From: Conchocele bisecta
Taxonomy: Eukaryota; Mollusca; Bivalvia; Lucinida; Thyasiridae
Reading direction: 5' to 3'
DNA: 64,000 bases
NCBI GenBank assembly: GCA_029237695.1
Contig: CM055275.1
Location: 85,899,088-85,963,087, forward strand
Part shown: positions 34,171-46,107 of the stretch, one piece after another
Layout: each line of letters opens with the position of its first letter
Position numbering within the stretch: the stretch's first letter is position 1
Notes under the pieces: generated by a model
Database searches by the model: none
What the model was told of the DNA's origin: nothing
Seen by the model: only the letters and a program-made list of their open reading frames with translations
Position numbers and translations under genes: made by a program

Positions 34171-35549
34171 GTGACGTTGACCTCGAGATCAGCGGGGATT
34201 TGTCACAGCATATGCAATATTAAGTATTTTCAATGAAAGAAATAGAAGTTATAACATATTTCTCTGATGTTAAGTTTTGTAAAGAGACTAAGTATGTGAC
34301 CTTCACCTTGGGATCAGCGGGGGTTGGACAGTCGTAGATTTGTCACAGCATGATAGTACAACCTTACAGGAATGCACAAGTGAAATAATAAGAATTTTCA
34401 ATGAAGGAAATAGAAGTTATAACTTATTTCTCTGATGTTAAGTTTTGTAAAGAGTATTTGACCTTGACATTGGGATCAGCGGGGGTTGGACGGTCATGGA
34501 TTTGGCACAGCCTGGTAGTAGAGCCTTACAGGAATGCATGTGTGAAATATTAAGCATTTTAGATGAAGGAAATAGATGTTATAACAATATTTCTCTGATG
34601 TTAAGTTTTATAAAGAGACTAAGTATTTGACCTTGACCTTGGTATCAGCGGGGGTTGGATGATCGTGGATTTTGCACAGCATGGTAGTAGAGCCTTACAG
34701 GAATGAATGTGTGAAATATTAAGCATTTTAGATGAAGGAAATAGAAGCTATAACAATATTTCTCTGATGTTAAGTTTTGTAAAGAGACTAAGTATTTGAC
34801 CTTGACCTTGGGATCTGCGGGGGTTGGACGGTCGTGGATTTGGCACAGCATGGTAGTAGAGCCTTACAGGAATGCATGTGTGAAATATTAAGAATTTTAG
34901 ATGAAGGAAATAGAAGTTATAACAATATCTGCTGATGAAGTTTTGTAAAGAGACTAAGTATTTGACCTTGACCTTGGGATCTGCGGGGGGTTGGACGGTC
35001 GTGGATTTGGCACAGCATGGTAGTAGAGCCTTACAGGATGCATGTGTGAAATATTAAGCATTTTTAGATGAAGGAAATAGAAGTTATAACAATATTTCTC
35101 TGATGTTAAGTTTTGTAAAGAGACTAAGTATTTGACCTTGACCTTGGGATCTGCGGGGGTTGGACGGTCGTGGATTTGGCACAGCATGGTAGTAGAGCCT
35201 TACAGGAATGCATGTGTGAAATATTAAGCATTTTAGATGAAGGAAATAGAAGTTATAACAATATTTCTCTGATGTTAAGTTTACGGACTAAGTATTTGAC
35301 CTTGACCTTGGGATCTGCGGGGGTTGGACGGTCGTGGATTTGGCACAACATGGTAGTAGAGCCTTACAGGAATGCATGTGTGAAATATCAAGCATTTTCG
35401 ATGAAGGAAATAGAAGTTATAACAATATTTCTCTGATGTTAAGTTTACCCGGACGGACGGATGCACGGACGGACGGACGGACGGACAACCTGACTCCAGT
35501 ATACCCCCCCCCCCCACAACTCGTTGCGGGGGGGGGGGGGTATAATAAA

Positions 35550-36526
35550 CCAAGAACATGTCATATACAATAGTTTTATATATGGTTTAGTGTGGTGTCG
35601 TAAGGTAGTCGTGTATCGGCGGCCATCTTTAATGTTTGCGGCCATTTTGAATGCAAATGCTCTAGTCCGATTGTATGTAAATCACAAATAGCAGTTGCAA
35701 TTTTTTCAGTACGTTTTACAGCGTCGCGGGAATACTGGACGAAGGCCGGAAGGCCTCGTCCAGTATTCCCGCGACTTTTCCAAATTTATATCCCCGATAA
35801 ATTCCACAAAAAGGCCATTCATTCCTTATAATTCCTGCATTTGAAATAAATTCATCAAGAAAATGTGTTTATTTTCCGTTTTCTTAAGAATTATTTTAAC
35901 TGCGCCTCACAAGTAGTTCGGCGTGGGAGTTTACTGGGATATAAATTTTGGACAGAGACTTGCTACGGGCCAATCAAATATTAGGGGGAATTGTGTAAAT
36001 ATTTTTGTGCTGGAATTATTGGTGTTTAACGTAAGGTCATTTAAATCCGGGCCAAAACATCCCACATTTAACCTGCTGGGGTAAAAAAGTCAGTACGGAA
36101 TATTTACATCGAAATAAATATATATTCATACCCTGAAATTAGAATAACCTGACCTGGTGCCAGATCCATTTGTACTTTTCAATTATGAACATACACGACA
36201 ATGAAATAAATGACAGTGACAGGCATCTAAATTAAACAAAACGGGGTCCTAATTGTGTTATCACATCCTCATGTCCATACATTGTCCATGTGCTGTGTAA
36301 TGCAGAAACAAAACTCAGCCTTCTTTTTATTTCGTGAAATGTGGTCCAATCTAAATTTTATTGTGACATCTTCGGGGATTTAAAATGCTGAACTTTTTCA
36401 AATATCAGAAATAGTGGACCAATTTTCAGAATGTAACTTGTTTTCTTAGTTAGAACATTTCCAAGCTAGCTAGCCAGATTTCAGAGCCAATTCCCATTTT
36501 ACTATGTTAGCTCCCTTGGAGATACC
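35550..36526. repeat. M7 MITE, SINE S copy 9 and an M4 fragment
   Basis: 35727-36018 is M7 with a perfect hairpin on GGAATACTGGACGAAGGCC. 36019-36178 is a short SINE S (TTGGTGTTTAACGTAAGGTC). 36310-36500 is a degenerate M4 fragment. 35550-35726 and 36179-36309 are unassigned. Confidence 0.6.
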
Positions 36527-36944
36527 TACTGTCTGTTTCACGAAAGCTGCCCAAATTTTACGGCCATATACTTGAAACAATTCAAAAACAATATTTTTTT
36601 TGATAATATTAAATTAAAGGAACATTTAAGAATGAGCCTTCTTTTTATTTCGTGAAATTTGGTCAAATATTGATTTCATTGCGAAAAAACAATTTCCCCA
36701 TGTTAAATCCCCATAGACATCTTCACAGAGTGAAGATGTCTATGGGGATTTAACATGGGGACATTTTTTAGAATTTCAGTAATCCTGGACCGATTTTCAA
36801 AATTTAACTTTTGTTTTCTTAGATCATTTCCAAGCTATCTAGCTCATTCTTAAATTTTCCTTTAATTTAATATTATCGAAAAAAATATTGTTTTTGAATT
36901 GTTTATATGGCCGCAAAATTTGGGCAGCTTTCGCGAAACAGACT
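36527..36944. mobile_element. MITE M4, full length
   Basis: Ends TACTGTCTGTTTCACGAAAG and GCAGCTTTCGCGAAACAGAC; central hairpin CATAGACATCTTCAC|AGAGTGAAG at 36705-36760. 36945-37296 after it holds nothing recognised. Confidence 0.75.
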
Positions 36945-37296
36945 AGTATAGCTGTCCTAGAGATGGAAGGTCAACTATTTCTACTGCATTTAATGCATTT
37001 ATAGACCATGGTCTCACCGATGCTGTGTATTGAGGTCGTGTATTGAGGGAGCAAGATTAGACGCAGTCATTGATATTTCGGCTCATTCTCTCCCAGGCAC
37101 AGAGAGTAGGATAGTAATGTTTAGTTTAATGTCGTCGGTGCGATGGTGTTTGGTCAATATTATTTGTTGTTTTGCATACAGTGAAACGTTTGAATATTAA
37201 ATTGAATCTGTTGGTGTAGCTGGGTGTCAGACATCACCATTGTGTGCGTCTTCATAAATGTTTAGTTAGTATGTCTATAGTACTGTGAATGGGTGT

Positions 37297-37650
37297 ATTG
37301 TTTGTTTGTTTGTTGGGGTTTAACGGCCTATCAACAGTTAAGGTCATTTAAGGACGGGTCAATGGGTTTAGTACTAAATCCCATATACTACCTGTACAAG
37401 TACATGTACATGTTGAAGTACATGTACAAATGGGGGGAAAATCCCAAAATCAGAACTGAATTTTTACAATAAAAAAAAAAAATATTCTTACTACTTTTAT
37501 AATAGGCATAAGCCAATTCAATTCTCAGGTAACAAAAGAGTCAAAGATAAAAACGTACCTGAGGGCCAAACGATTAAAATCGTGATTCCTATAAGGTGGA
37601 ACCCCTACCGTTAATTTACGCCGTCGCGTTCGCCCGACCAACCACAGCGT
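37297..37650 (+). repeat. SINE S copy 10
   Basis: Starts GTTTGTTTGTTTGTTGGGGT and ends CGCCCGACCAACCAC. An internal duplication of ACAAGTACATGTAC is present. Confidence 0.7.
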
Positions 37651-37874
37651 CAGTGAACATCACTTTGCTCAGGTCAATCTCATGTACACGGACTCAAAAG
37701 ACAATAATTGTATAATGTGGCATTAGTGCTTCGTACAACCGGGTACATGACTATAATGCAGTTGGCAGTGTAAGAAAATACATTAATTAATAGTTTTACA
37801 GTTTATTTACAGATATTTATCCACAAATGTACATAAACACTCATATATGGGCCTCCATAGAGAGAAGGTACCAG

Positions 37875-38121
37875 TAGCCTATTTCACCAACATTGCAAAG
37901 TATACTTATCTAGCAAAGTATACTTTGAGGGAGAAATTTTCAATTTAAGGATAAATTTATTCATTTTTATTATACTGAATTTATTACATTATCACAGCCA
38001 TTTTGGCTGTGATAATGTAATAAATTCAGTATAATAATTCTGAATACTTTTAAGCATCAAATATATGCAGTGGTTAGTTCTGTATGAAATAATGTATTTT
38101 GGGAAAAATAACTGATTACTC
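37875..38121. mobile_element. MITE M1, right end truncated
   Basis: Starts TAGCCTATTTCACCAACATT, with central hairpin ACAGCCATTTTGGCTGT; sequence diverges after TGATTACTCC. Confidence 0.75.
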
Positions 38122-38317
38122 CAAGTGTAGTTTCTGATCGTCTTGCATACTGGTATGGATGTAATAAGAATGTATTACACAGTGAAGAGAACAACCGTAA
38201 TTTCCCGCGTTTTCTTGGAAACCACGAGCTACCATGCAAAATATTTAATTTTTACTACAGTCAAAAATAGTTATTTGCAATCTTGGAGAGCATCTCGACT
38301 AATATACAATGTTAATG

Positions 38318-38578
38318 TGTTTGTTTGTTTGTTTATTAGTGTTTAACGGCCTATCAACAGCTACAGTCATGTAAGGCCGGGCAAACGGGTTCGATCCCAT
38401 TTTAACCTGCTGCATTGGGGGGAAAATCCCAAAATCAGAATGGAATATTTACATCGAGAACAAATATATTCAGCCCTGAAATTAGAATAACCTGACCTGT
38501 TGCCAGGTCCATACCACACCAAGTCACTTGGCCACTTCCACTAAAATAGGATTACGAATATCGTAATAATGTTAATGT
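38318..38578 (+). repeat. SINE S copy 11
   Basis: GTTTGTTTATTAGTGTTTAACGG, then GGGTTCGATCCC, ending CCACTTCCACTAAAATAGG. Confidence 0.7.
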
Positions 38579-38739
38579 GAGTGAACACATTCCAAACATG
38601 CACTCAAATATACATGTATCTAGTTCATATAAACAGCTGCGTAATTTGGATTTCAAACAGTTTACATGACGTCACATTTGACGTCACATGGGCCCATATT
38701 CATGAGCACAGCACAATTCATTGATTGTAATCTCAAAAA

Positions 38740-38945
38740 TAGACTAAATATGCCGTGGAAGTGTAATAAATAGGATATTCCATCGTACATGTTTGAATAG
38801 CTTGAAATAATACACTCGTGTACGTCGGCTTACACGTAAATTCGCTTCGCTTATTCGTTGTTTACGCGGAAGCCGACGTACACTGGTGTATTATTTCCCG
38901 ATATTCAAAATGTACGATGGAATTTCCTCCATATATTTGAAGACA
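38740..38945. repeat. palindromic element on GTACGTCGGC
   Basis: Arms ATTCCATCGTACATGTTTGA / TCAAAATGTACGATGGAAT and ATACACTCGTGTACGTCGGC / GCCGACGTACACTGGTGTAT enclose a short loop. It is an otherwise single-copy foldback in this window. Confidence 0.65.
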
Positions 38946-39105
38946 AATCACGGACGTAGCCACACACCACGGTAGCCGCGACATCGCGGCACTATTTTAG
39001 TCTACACACCATGACACAGACTTACCTTATTATCAGCATTGGATAAAGTAAGAATACAGAAAGAATATAATTATTTTGCTGACGGCAGTAATTCTAATTC
39101 AGAGT

Positions 39106-39897
39106 TTGCTTGTTTGTTTGTTTATTGGTGTTTAACGGCCTATCAACAGCTATGGTCATGTAAGGCCGGGTTGTATGGGGGGGGGGGATCCCAAAATCAG
39201 AATGGAATATTTACATCGAGACAAATTATATTCAGCCCTAAAATTAGAATAACCTGTCCTGGTGCCAGGTCCATACCACACCAAGGTCACTTGGCCCCTT
39301 ACCCTAAAATAGGATTACGAATAATCGTAATATTCACATAAGGGGTATAACCAGATTCAACTGTCACATACATTAAAGGTACATGCCCACTCAGAGGGCA
39401 CAAACTGTTCATTATAGGAATTAAATAAGTGTATATTTATGTCACTATTCCACCAGTTCTAAAAATTACGAGTGCCCGCTATACAGATATAATCATTTAG
39501 TAATATTTGTTTTACTGACAGCGACGCGTGGTGGTATCAGGCCTTTTTCATATGCAAATGAGGTACGATATTTTTTAATTAAAAAATATTATTTTCGACA
39601 GATTATAAAGTATGATCATTGCACATCAAAATATAAATACAGAGAATAATTAGTACCGGTAATGTCCGTTAACATTTTAAGGAAATACGGTTATCGCCCC
39701 TGATATCAGTGTGGATATTTACCTCTGATATAAAATGTATAATAATGCCAATCATTAAGTGGGGAAATGGTGAATGAATGTTTATTTTGCCAGGAAATGT
39801 CTCTGATGATGTCTGATATAAAGAACATTTTGTGCCTACTGAGCATGCTGAGTGGGCATGTACCTTTAATGCCAACGACATATGTGAGGGCCAAATT
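39106..39897 (+). repeat. SINE S copy 12 with nested M6 MITE (39374-39868)
   Basis: The SINE is 39106-39373 and 39869-39897. M6 inserted with TTAA on both sides (ACATTAAAGG / CCTTTAATGCC). The SINE starts at a (GTTT)n tract and lacks most of its B-box region, where a G run occurs. Confidence 0.75.
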
Positions 39898-40560
39898 TCA
39901 TCAAAATTGCAAAGTATACTTATCTAGCAAAGTATACTTTGAGGGAGTAATCATTTATTTTTCCTGAAATGCATTATTTCGTATAGAACTAACCACTCAT
40001 ATATTTGATGATTAAAAATATGCAGAATTATTATACTGAATGTATTACATTATCACAGCCATTTTGGCTGTGATAATGTAATAAATTCAGTATAATAAAA
40101 ATTAATAAATTTATCCTTAAATTGAAAATACACCCACCTGCCACCCACTCTAATTCAGAGAGCGAGTGGAGAACAGCGTAGGCCCTGATCAGACTGCGCG
40201 GATGCGCAGGTCACAAATGTGATAAGGTACATTTTCTCAACTGGAGCCTCATATATTGAAAACACTCGACCTGTAACTCCCAATGCCTATTTCTCATGCT
40301 TTGTAAGCCAATCAAGCAGTTATATTTAGCTATCATTCAAAGTTGTTTCCATTAATTTCCTTCAAATTTGGGGCCAGTGAAATGATGAATATGATGATTT
40401 AAATGCACAAATCCCTACAAATCTCGACGAGACGGTTCAACTGAGTGGTAACAACCAACACCTTCGCCGGACCTATGATGCTTACGCCCTATGACCTATG
40501 ACCCTATGATGCTTACGACCTATGACCTATGACCCTATGATGCTTCCGACGCTCCTGATC
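39898..40560. repeat. M1 MITE fragment, MITE fragment and CTATGACC repeat
   Basis: 39898-40125 is M1 lacking its outer ends. 40180-40240 resembles M11 (GATCAGACTGCGCGGATG). 40424-40455 is half of the GAACCGTCTC hairpin. 40470-40555 has a short tandem CTATGACCCTATGATGCTT repeat. Confidence 0.55.
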
Positions 40561-40561
40561 A

Positions 40562-40767
40562 TTAACCCTTCCTACGCTGTTGACGGAAATTGCCGTCTGC
40601 TGTTTTTCATTTTTTCTTTAATTCTTAACAAAAAACTGGTTTTGACAGCACATGGGAATCGTCTCCAGTGGAGACGATTCTCATGTGCTGTCAAAACCAT
40701 GTTTTTGTCGAGAAATATTGACAATTCCAGCAGACGACAGCATTTAATTCAGCGTTCTAAGGGTTAA
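40562..40767. mobile_element. MITE with TTAA target
   Basis: Ends TTAACCCTTCCTACGCTG and CAGCGTTCTAAGGGTTAA. The central palindrome GGGAATCGTCTCCAGTGGAG is perfect for about 30 bp per arm. Confidence 0.75.
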
Positions 40768-40826
40768 ATCACCCATGGCATGCTCCCACCTGCTACACAC
40801 AGCTGCTGATCAAATAACACACTCCT

Positions 40827-41049
40827 GTTAACTCTTTGCATGCTGGGAAACTTGTGGGCTATAAATAGTTCAAAACTAGCTGACAAAAATTCATCATGTT
40901 TTCTTGTATTTCTCCCCGTAAATATCATGAATATGTCCTGTGGACTCAATTCTAATGAAATTTCAAAGACATATTTACAGAGAGAAATAAAACATATACT
41001 CCTAATTCGTTTGGCGGATATTTTCGCCACTAGCATGCAAAGAGTTAAC
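40827..41049. mobile_element. MITE with GTTAACTCTTTGCATGCT ends
   Basis: Inverted ends GTTAACTCTTTGCATGCT and AGCATGCAAAGAGTTAAC. Internal AATATCATGAATATG. No second copy was noticed. 41050-41390 after it is unassigned. Confidence 0.7.
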
Positions 41050-41399
41050 AATCTATATTTCTTGCTAGAAGCATGACAGATGTTTCATTGACATTGACGG
41101 AATGGCGAACAGTGTAGATCTCTCCAGTCACAGCCATATATATGTTACATTTATACACTGAATCATTTTGCAGAACATCACAAGACTTATTTTTACATGA
41201 GCTACAGGCACAGTTGCTATGATATATGTACACAATATATGACAATGAAAATATTGCACTTTATTCCTTTATAAGATAATTATTGCATAATTAGGGCTTT
41301 CACACTGTAATAACACAGTGCATCAAATCATAATGCACTAGACTAGTGTAATAAATATGTAAACTGGACCACTACGTAAACATAGTGGTGATCAGTGCA

Positions 41400-41510
41400 G
41401 GTCCATTATGTGTTTACAACATGGTTTGACAGCACTTTAGAATCATTTCCAGTGGAAATGATTCTAAAGTGCTGTCAAACCATGTTTTTATTGAGAAATA
41501 AGGCAAGATA
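41400..41510. repeat. AGCACTTTAGAATCATTTCC hairpin
   Basis: A perfect palindrome of about 30 bp per arm (TTTGACAGCACTTTAGAATC and complement), related to the core of the MITE at 9397. Confidence 0.75.
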
Positions 41511-41604
41511 TAAAAGTGTAAATGAAGTGAGGTTGGCATATTTCAGTGAAACTCTCCTATTATGCTGGAAAATAACGTGTGATCTTGATCTGTATTTCAA
41601 GTTT

Positions 41605-42045
41605 TGTTTGTTTGTTTGTTGGTGTTTAACGGCCTATCAACAGCTAAGGTCATTTAAGGCCGGGTCAATGGGTTTAGAACTAAATCCCATATATTACCTG
41701 TACAAGTACATGTACAAATGGAGGGAAAATCCCAAAATCAGAACTGAATATTTACAATAAAAAAACTATATGTTCCGCCCTGAAATTAGAATAATCCTGA
41801 TCTGATGCCAGGTCCTCGCCACACCAGAATCAATTGGCCCCCTCCCAAAAGCAGTAGGTTCAGTAATAATCTTACTACTTTTATAATGGGCAATAACCCA
41901 ATTCAACTCCCAGGTAACAAAAGAGCCAAAGATAAAAACGTACCTGAGGGCCAAACCAGGCAAATCGTGATTCCTATAAGGAGGAACCCCCACCATTAAT
42001 TACATAATTTACACCATCGCATTCGTCCGACCAACCACCCACTGG
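41605..42045 (+). repeat. SINE S copy 13
   Basis: A near full-length copy from GTTTGTTTGTTTGTTGGTGT to CGTCCGACCAACCACCCACT, closest to copy 1. 42046-42177 is unassigned. Confidence 0.7.
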
Positions 42046-42177
42046 TCCATTATGCAATAAATAGAATCTAACATTTGTGTTGATTTATATAATTATTGAA
42101 CGTATCGACCGATGTCATATGTAACTGGACAAAACCTTGTTTCTTAAGAAATTATTAAACTTGTGAAAGTGAAAGGG

Positions 42178-43100
42178 TTTAAAGGTACATGCCCACTCAG
42201 TAGGCACATGTTCTTAAAAGGAATTAAATAAGTGTATAATTGTGTCACTATTCCATCAGTTCTAAAAATTACAAGTGCCTGCTATACACATACATGTATA
42301 ATTCCAGCACAAAAATATTTACACAATTCCCTAACATTTGATTGGTCCGTAGCAAGTCTCTGTACAAAATTTATATCCCAGTAAACTCCCATGCCGAACT
42401 ACTTTCCGTAACCGTGAGGAGCAGTTAAAATAATTCTGAAGAAAATGCAAAATAAACACATTTTCTTGATGAATTTATTTCAAATGCTGGAATTATAAGG
42501 AATGAATGGCCTTTTTGTGGAATTTCTCGGGGATATAAACTTGGAAAAGTCGCGGGAATACTGGACGAGGCCTTCCGGCCTTCGTCCAGTATTCCCGCGA
42601 CTTTTCCAAGTTTATACCCCGATAAATTCCACAAAAAGGCCATTCATTCCTATAATAATCATTTAGTAATACTTATTTTACTGATAGTGACTCCCGGTAT
42701 CAGGCTATTTTCATATGCAAATGAGGCATGATATGTTTTAATTATTTATACTAATTAAATGCGTCACCTGAAAAAATAATATTTTCTACAGATTATAAAG
42801 TATGATCATTGCACATCAGAAAATAAATACAGAGAATAAATAGTAATGTCCGTTAACATTTTAAGGAAACACAGTTATCGCCCCTAGTATCAGTGTGGAC
42901 ATTTACGTCTCGATATAAAATGTATAATAATGTCGATCAATACATGGGGTAATAGTGAATGAATGTTTTTTTGGCCAGAAACTGACAGAATATACAAAAC
43001 CATCAGTCTCCCTATTAGGGAGACAGATGGTTTTGTATATTCTGTAGATATTCTGGGAGTCCCCATATTATAACCTACTGAGTGGGCATGTACGTTTAAC
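42178..43100. mobile_element. MITE M6 split by a nested M7 MITE (42300-42652)
   Basis: The M6 left end TTTAAAGGTACATGCCCACT and right end GAGTGGGCATGTACGTTTAA lie outside. The M7 copy has the perfect hairpin AAGTCGCGGGAATACTGGAC...GTCCAGTATTCCCGCGACTT. A second short hairpin (ACCATCAGTCTCCCTATTAG) is in the M6 right half at about 42990-43045. Confidence 0.75.
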
Positions 43101-43766
43101 GTCCCAGCAACAGCTAAGGTCAAGGTCATACAGAGACGGAACCACAGTTTATACGTCTCCTCCCACAGTGGGATGGACTACGTAAATATTGTTCAAGCAT
43201 AGGGTGAGCATCGAACTCACCACCTCCAATATTGAAGTCCGGTGCCATATCCCCACAGGTTGAAGTAACGGACCGAGGTCTATAAATACATTAAATATGC
43301 CTAAAAGCATCAATAATTTTTTTTTACCCCCTCCATATACTCCATAATGGAGTATATGGAGGGGTGAAAAAAAATTTTAGCTTATTTTTTTTTCATTTAT
43401 TGATGCTTTTAGGCATATTTAATGTATTTATAGACCTCGGTCCATTACTTCAACCTGTGCATATCAGCTACGATATCCCCTAAACATTTTGAGAATTTTT
43501 TTTTACGATTTCATAAGAAAGGAGGCTATCTCATAAGTCGTCGTCACTCATGTAAAATCCTCCATGTATAACATATTTGACAACATACAATATGTAATAG
43601 TACATGTAGCACATGCATATATTTATCTTATTATATACATACATGTACTTTCGTTTCCCATTGAAACACAATGCAACGTAAGACGTCAATATTGACGTCT
43701 CTCGAGTTCATATTGGTCAGTGTAGGGGAACTACGCTTTACAATTTTCCGGGGCTGATCCAGCAAT

Positions 43767-43768
<2 letters not shown>
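43100..43768. repeat. SINE2 fragment, M8 palindromic MITE, then unassigned
   Basis: 43100-43258 is the SINE2 type (TTTAACGTCCCAGCAACAGC, tRNA-like CATCGAACTCACCACCTCC). 43259-43455 is M8: GTCTATAAATACATTAAATA and its complement, with CTCCATATACTCCATAATGG at the centre. 43456-43768 shows nothing recognised. Confidence 0.6.
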
Positions 43769-43811
<43 letters not shown>

Positions 43812-43818
43812 GGGGGGG
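43769..43818. repeat. long G homopolymer 3' of RALBP1
   Basis: 42 G, one T, then 7-8 G, about 600 bp downstream of the RALBP1 stop (C-run on the transcript strand). 43819-44408 is G-rich in part (44215-44280) and otherwise unassigned; it may include the RALBP1 3' UTR. Confidence 0.9.
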
Positions 43819-44408
43819 GATGGGGGATACGTATATAATAAAAAGGTTATTTGATGGTATGTGGATATATGCTACGCGTTCCGCCGCACAACAATATTGC
43901 GCTCTTGGATGGTCAATTATTGTTTGTATATACATGAAACACCTTTCAAAACAATGTACAAAACAATTTCAAATGTATAATTACGAAAAGTACTAAAGTG
44001 GCATTCTCCACCATTGTGTGAAAATTCAACACGAAGTCGTCAATTCATACTTGCCTATAGATACAATGTGTTACAGCGTGTTTGGGGTGGGTTTTCAGCA
44101 TAGATTTTACAGTTGCTAATACATTAAGTCCCCACCCACATACAGCCTGTAGATAAATCCATCTGGTTCCACTATACTAGGTGTATAGAATCAATTTATA
44201 ATAGTATACTATAGGGGGTGGGGGGGGGGGCAGGAGTATACTATAGGGGGTGGGGGAGGCTCTGGATGTGGAGAGGGGACTTCGCCTGTGGTTCCACGTT
44301 TTTCTGGGAAACGTTAATTGGGAAAACAAACAGCGTGGCGGCTATAGACAGGCAATTGCTAATCGGAGGTGGCCTTTAGCACACGTTTAACTGTACAACC
44401 GTACAATT

Positions 44409-44564
44409 TCAATCAAACTCGATGAGCGAGTCTTTCTCGAGGAATGTTTCGCTGCCCACGGAACTTTGCAGCTGTTTATGCTGTAGTATCCGGATCTGTA
44501 GCTTCACGTCGAGGCAGATCATCCGCTCTTCGTGGATCTTTTGACACATTTCCCAGTTACTGCT
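44409..44564 (-). CDS. RALBP1: RALBP1, last coding exon (C-terminal coiled coil, stop)
   Basis: Acceptor CATTTACAG|AGC (44565); phase 0, matching the GAG|GT donor at 46108. It encodes 51 residues then TGA at 44411-44409. CQKIHEERMICLDVKLQIR and ILQHKQLQ align with the end of the vertebrate RALBP1 coiled coil (NQAIHEER...LRVQLRLLQ). The tail after it is short and acidic, without the vertebrate Pro/Lys-rich extension. The first 50-60 nt of this exon and its acceptor are repeated three times upstream (44769-44812, 45100-45165, 45310-45375). Confidence 0.9.
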   Translation of the reverse strand, partial: SSNWEMCQKIHEERMICLDVKLQIRILQHKQLQSSVGSETFLEKDSLIEFD

Positions 44565-45450
44565 CTGTAAATGGAAATAACATGTTTTTCTACTTTTCTT
44601 ATCTTTTGTCGATAGTATATGTTGTTGCCACTCATTAGAACCGTCTCGACGAGATGGTTCAAATGAGTGGCAACAATGTATGCTTTCGTTGATGAATAAA
44701 ATAATCTGATATTTTCACGTCCAGCTACTTTTCTTATCTTTTTGTCGTTTATGTAAATGTGTACACTCGGATAGACACATTTCCCAGTTACTGCTCTGTA
44801 AATGGAAATAACATGTTTTTCTACTTTTCTTATCTTTTGTCGATAGTATATGTTGTTACCACTCATTAGAACCGTCTCGACAAGACGGTTCAAATGAGTG
44901 GTCACAACATATACTATCGACGAGATGGTTCAAATGAGTGGTCACAACATACACTTTCGTGCAGAACAAAAATAATTAAAATTTTGTCTGAAATTTTTTG
45001 TATCCTCAACATGAAAAGGTTTAAATTGTTCATTACGAGACGGTTCAAATGAGTGGCAAACATTTTCATTGATGAATAAAATAATTACATTTTCACAGAT
45101 AACAATCCGCCCTCAGTAGATTTTTTGACACCTCCCAAATACTGCTCCGTTAATGGAAAGGAAAATTTCTCCGTATTTTGTTTATTTGTTATCAAACGTA
45201 TATGTTGTTACCACTCATTAGAACTGTCTCGAGGAAACGGTTCAAAGGAGTGGTAACAGTACCAGTATATATTTTTATAAGACCAATAAATAAAATAATC
45301 ACATATTTTCACGTGGTGACAGATCATCCGCTCCTCATGGATCTTTTGACACATTTCCGAATTGCTACTCTTGAAACGAAGAAAAAATGTCTCTATTTTC
45401 TTTATTTATTGTCAAAAGTATATGCTGTTACCACTCATTAGAGCCATCTC
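44565..45450 (-). repeat. array of partial exon copies plus hairpins upstream of the RALBP1 last exon
   Basis: Three diverged copies of the last-exon acceptor and first 25-55 exonic nt: 44769-44812 (almost identical, intact TTTACAG|AGCAGTAACTGG), 45100-45165 (diverged, acceptor degraded), 45310-45375 (reads SSNSEMCQKIHEERMIC, acceptor TTTCAAG). Each is followed by the ACCACTCATTAGAACCGTCT hairpin, so the unit is exon start plus intronic hairpin, 230-350 bp long. Confidence 0.8.
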
Positions 45451-45454
45451 AACA

Positions 45455-45950
45455 AGGGCATTATTATCACTAAGCTAATCCCCTCGCTGGCAGCCTTTAT
45501 AATAAAAAGAAACAAAATATTTATGAATTTGCCTTACAAACAAGGTGAACACAAGTCCTCAGTGACCTTGATCATGCAAAACCAAGCAAGATCCCTAGAA
45601 ACACATTGTGGCCAAATACAAATATAATCAAATCAAATAACAATCCCTAGACACACACTGTGGCCAAATATTGTCAAAATTGGTGAAGCAGTTCATAAGT
45701 TATTGAATAAACAAAGAAAACTTCAACGCATTTGCCTTAAGTAAGTCCTCAGTGATCTTGACCTTGGCCGGTCGGAGGTGGTATATTCAAAACAAAGCAA
45801 CATCCCTAATCACAGTGTGGCCAAATATGATCAAAATCAGTGAAGCGGTTCATAAGTTATTGAAAAGTGAAAGCTGTAACTAACGTACGCACGCATGTAC
45901 ATACATGGACTAACACTATATCCCCTTTAGCCTATCGGTGAGGGGATAAT
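45455..45950 (+). mobile_element. pearl-like tandem-core element (PE8)
   Basis: Starts near TAAGCTAATCCCCTCGCTGG. About two units carry AAGTCCTCAGTGACCTTGA and TGTGGCCAAATA. It ends ACACTATATCCCCTTTAGCC...GAGGGGATAAT. A relative is at 54620-54875. Confidence 0.65.
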
Positions 45951-46016
45951 GAGGCGGTTCCAATGAGTGCTAACAATATATACTTTCATGTAACAGCCAC
46001 AAAAAAAATATATTAA

Positions 46017-46105
46017 AAATAACCGCCATCCCGTGTCTGAGAACCAAAGTACCTTTTCCAATGGAAAAGGTACTTTGATTCTCAGACACGGGATGGCGGT
46101 TATTT
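46017..46105. repeat. 44-bp-arm hairpin starting 2 nt inside a RALBP1 intron
   Basis: Arms AAATAACCGCCATCCCGTGT... and the complement ACACGGGATGGCGGTTATTT pair over about 44 bp with one mismatch and almost no loop (centre TTTTCC|AATGGAAAA). On the gene strand the intron starts GAG|GT and the hairpin arm begins right after GT. It could hide the 5' splice site or be processed as a small-RNA precursor. Confidence 0.85.
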
Positions 46106-46107
46106 AC

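Larger units (their letters stand above)
29936..35549 (+). mobile_element. pearl-like tandem-core element (PE7), host of a 3.9-kb transposon
   Basis: About eight units of 165-170 bp (34170-35450), each with TGACCTTGACCTTGGGATC, GGGGGTTGGACGGTCGTGGA and GCCTTACAGGAATGCATGTG. Then comes a (GGAC)n microsatellite and a TATACCCCC...GGGGGTATAA tail. The first unit (30000-30139) is separated from the others by the inserted transposon 30140-34025. Confidence 0.75.

Noticed and set aside
40764..41076. ORFs of 78-95 residues on both strands
   Set aside because: They lie within a MITE with GTTAACTCTTTGCATGCT ends.
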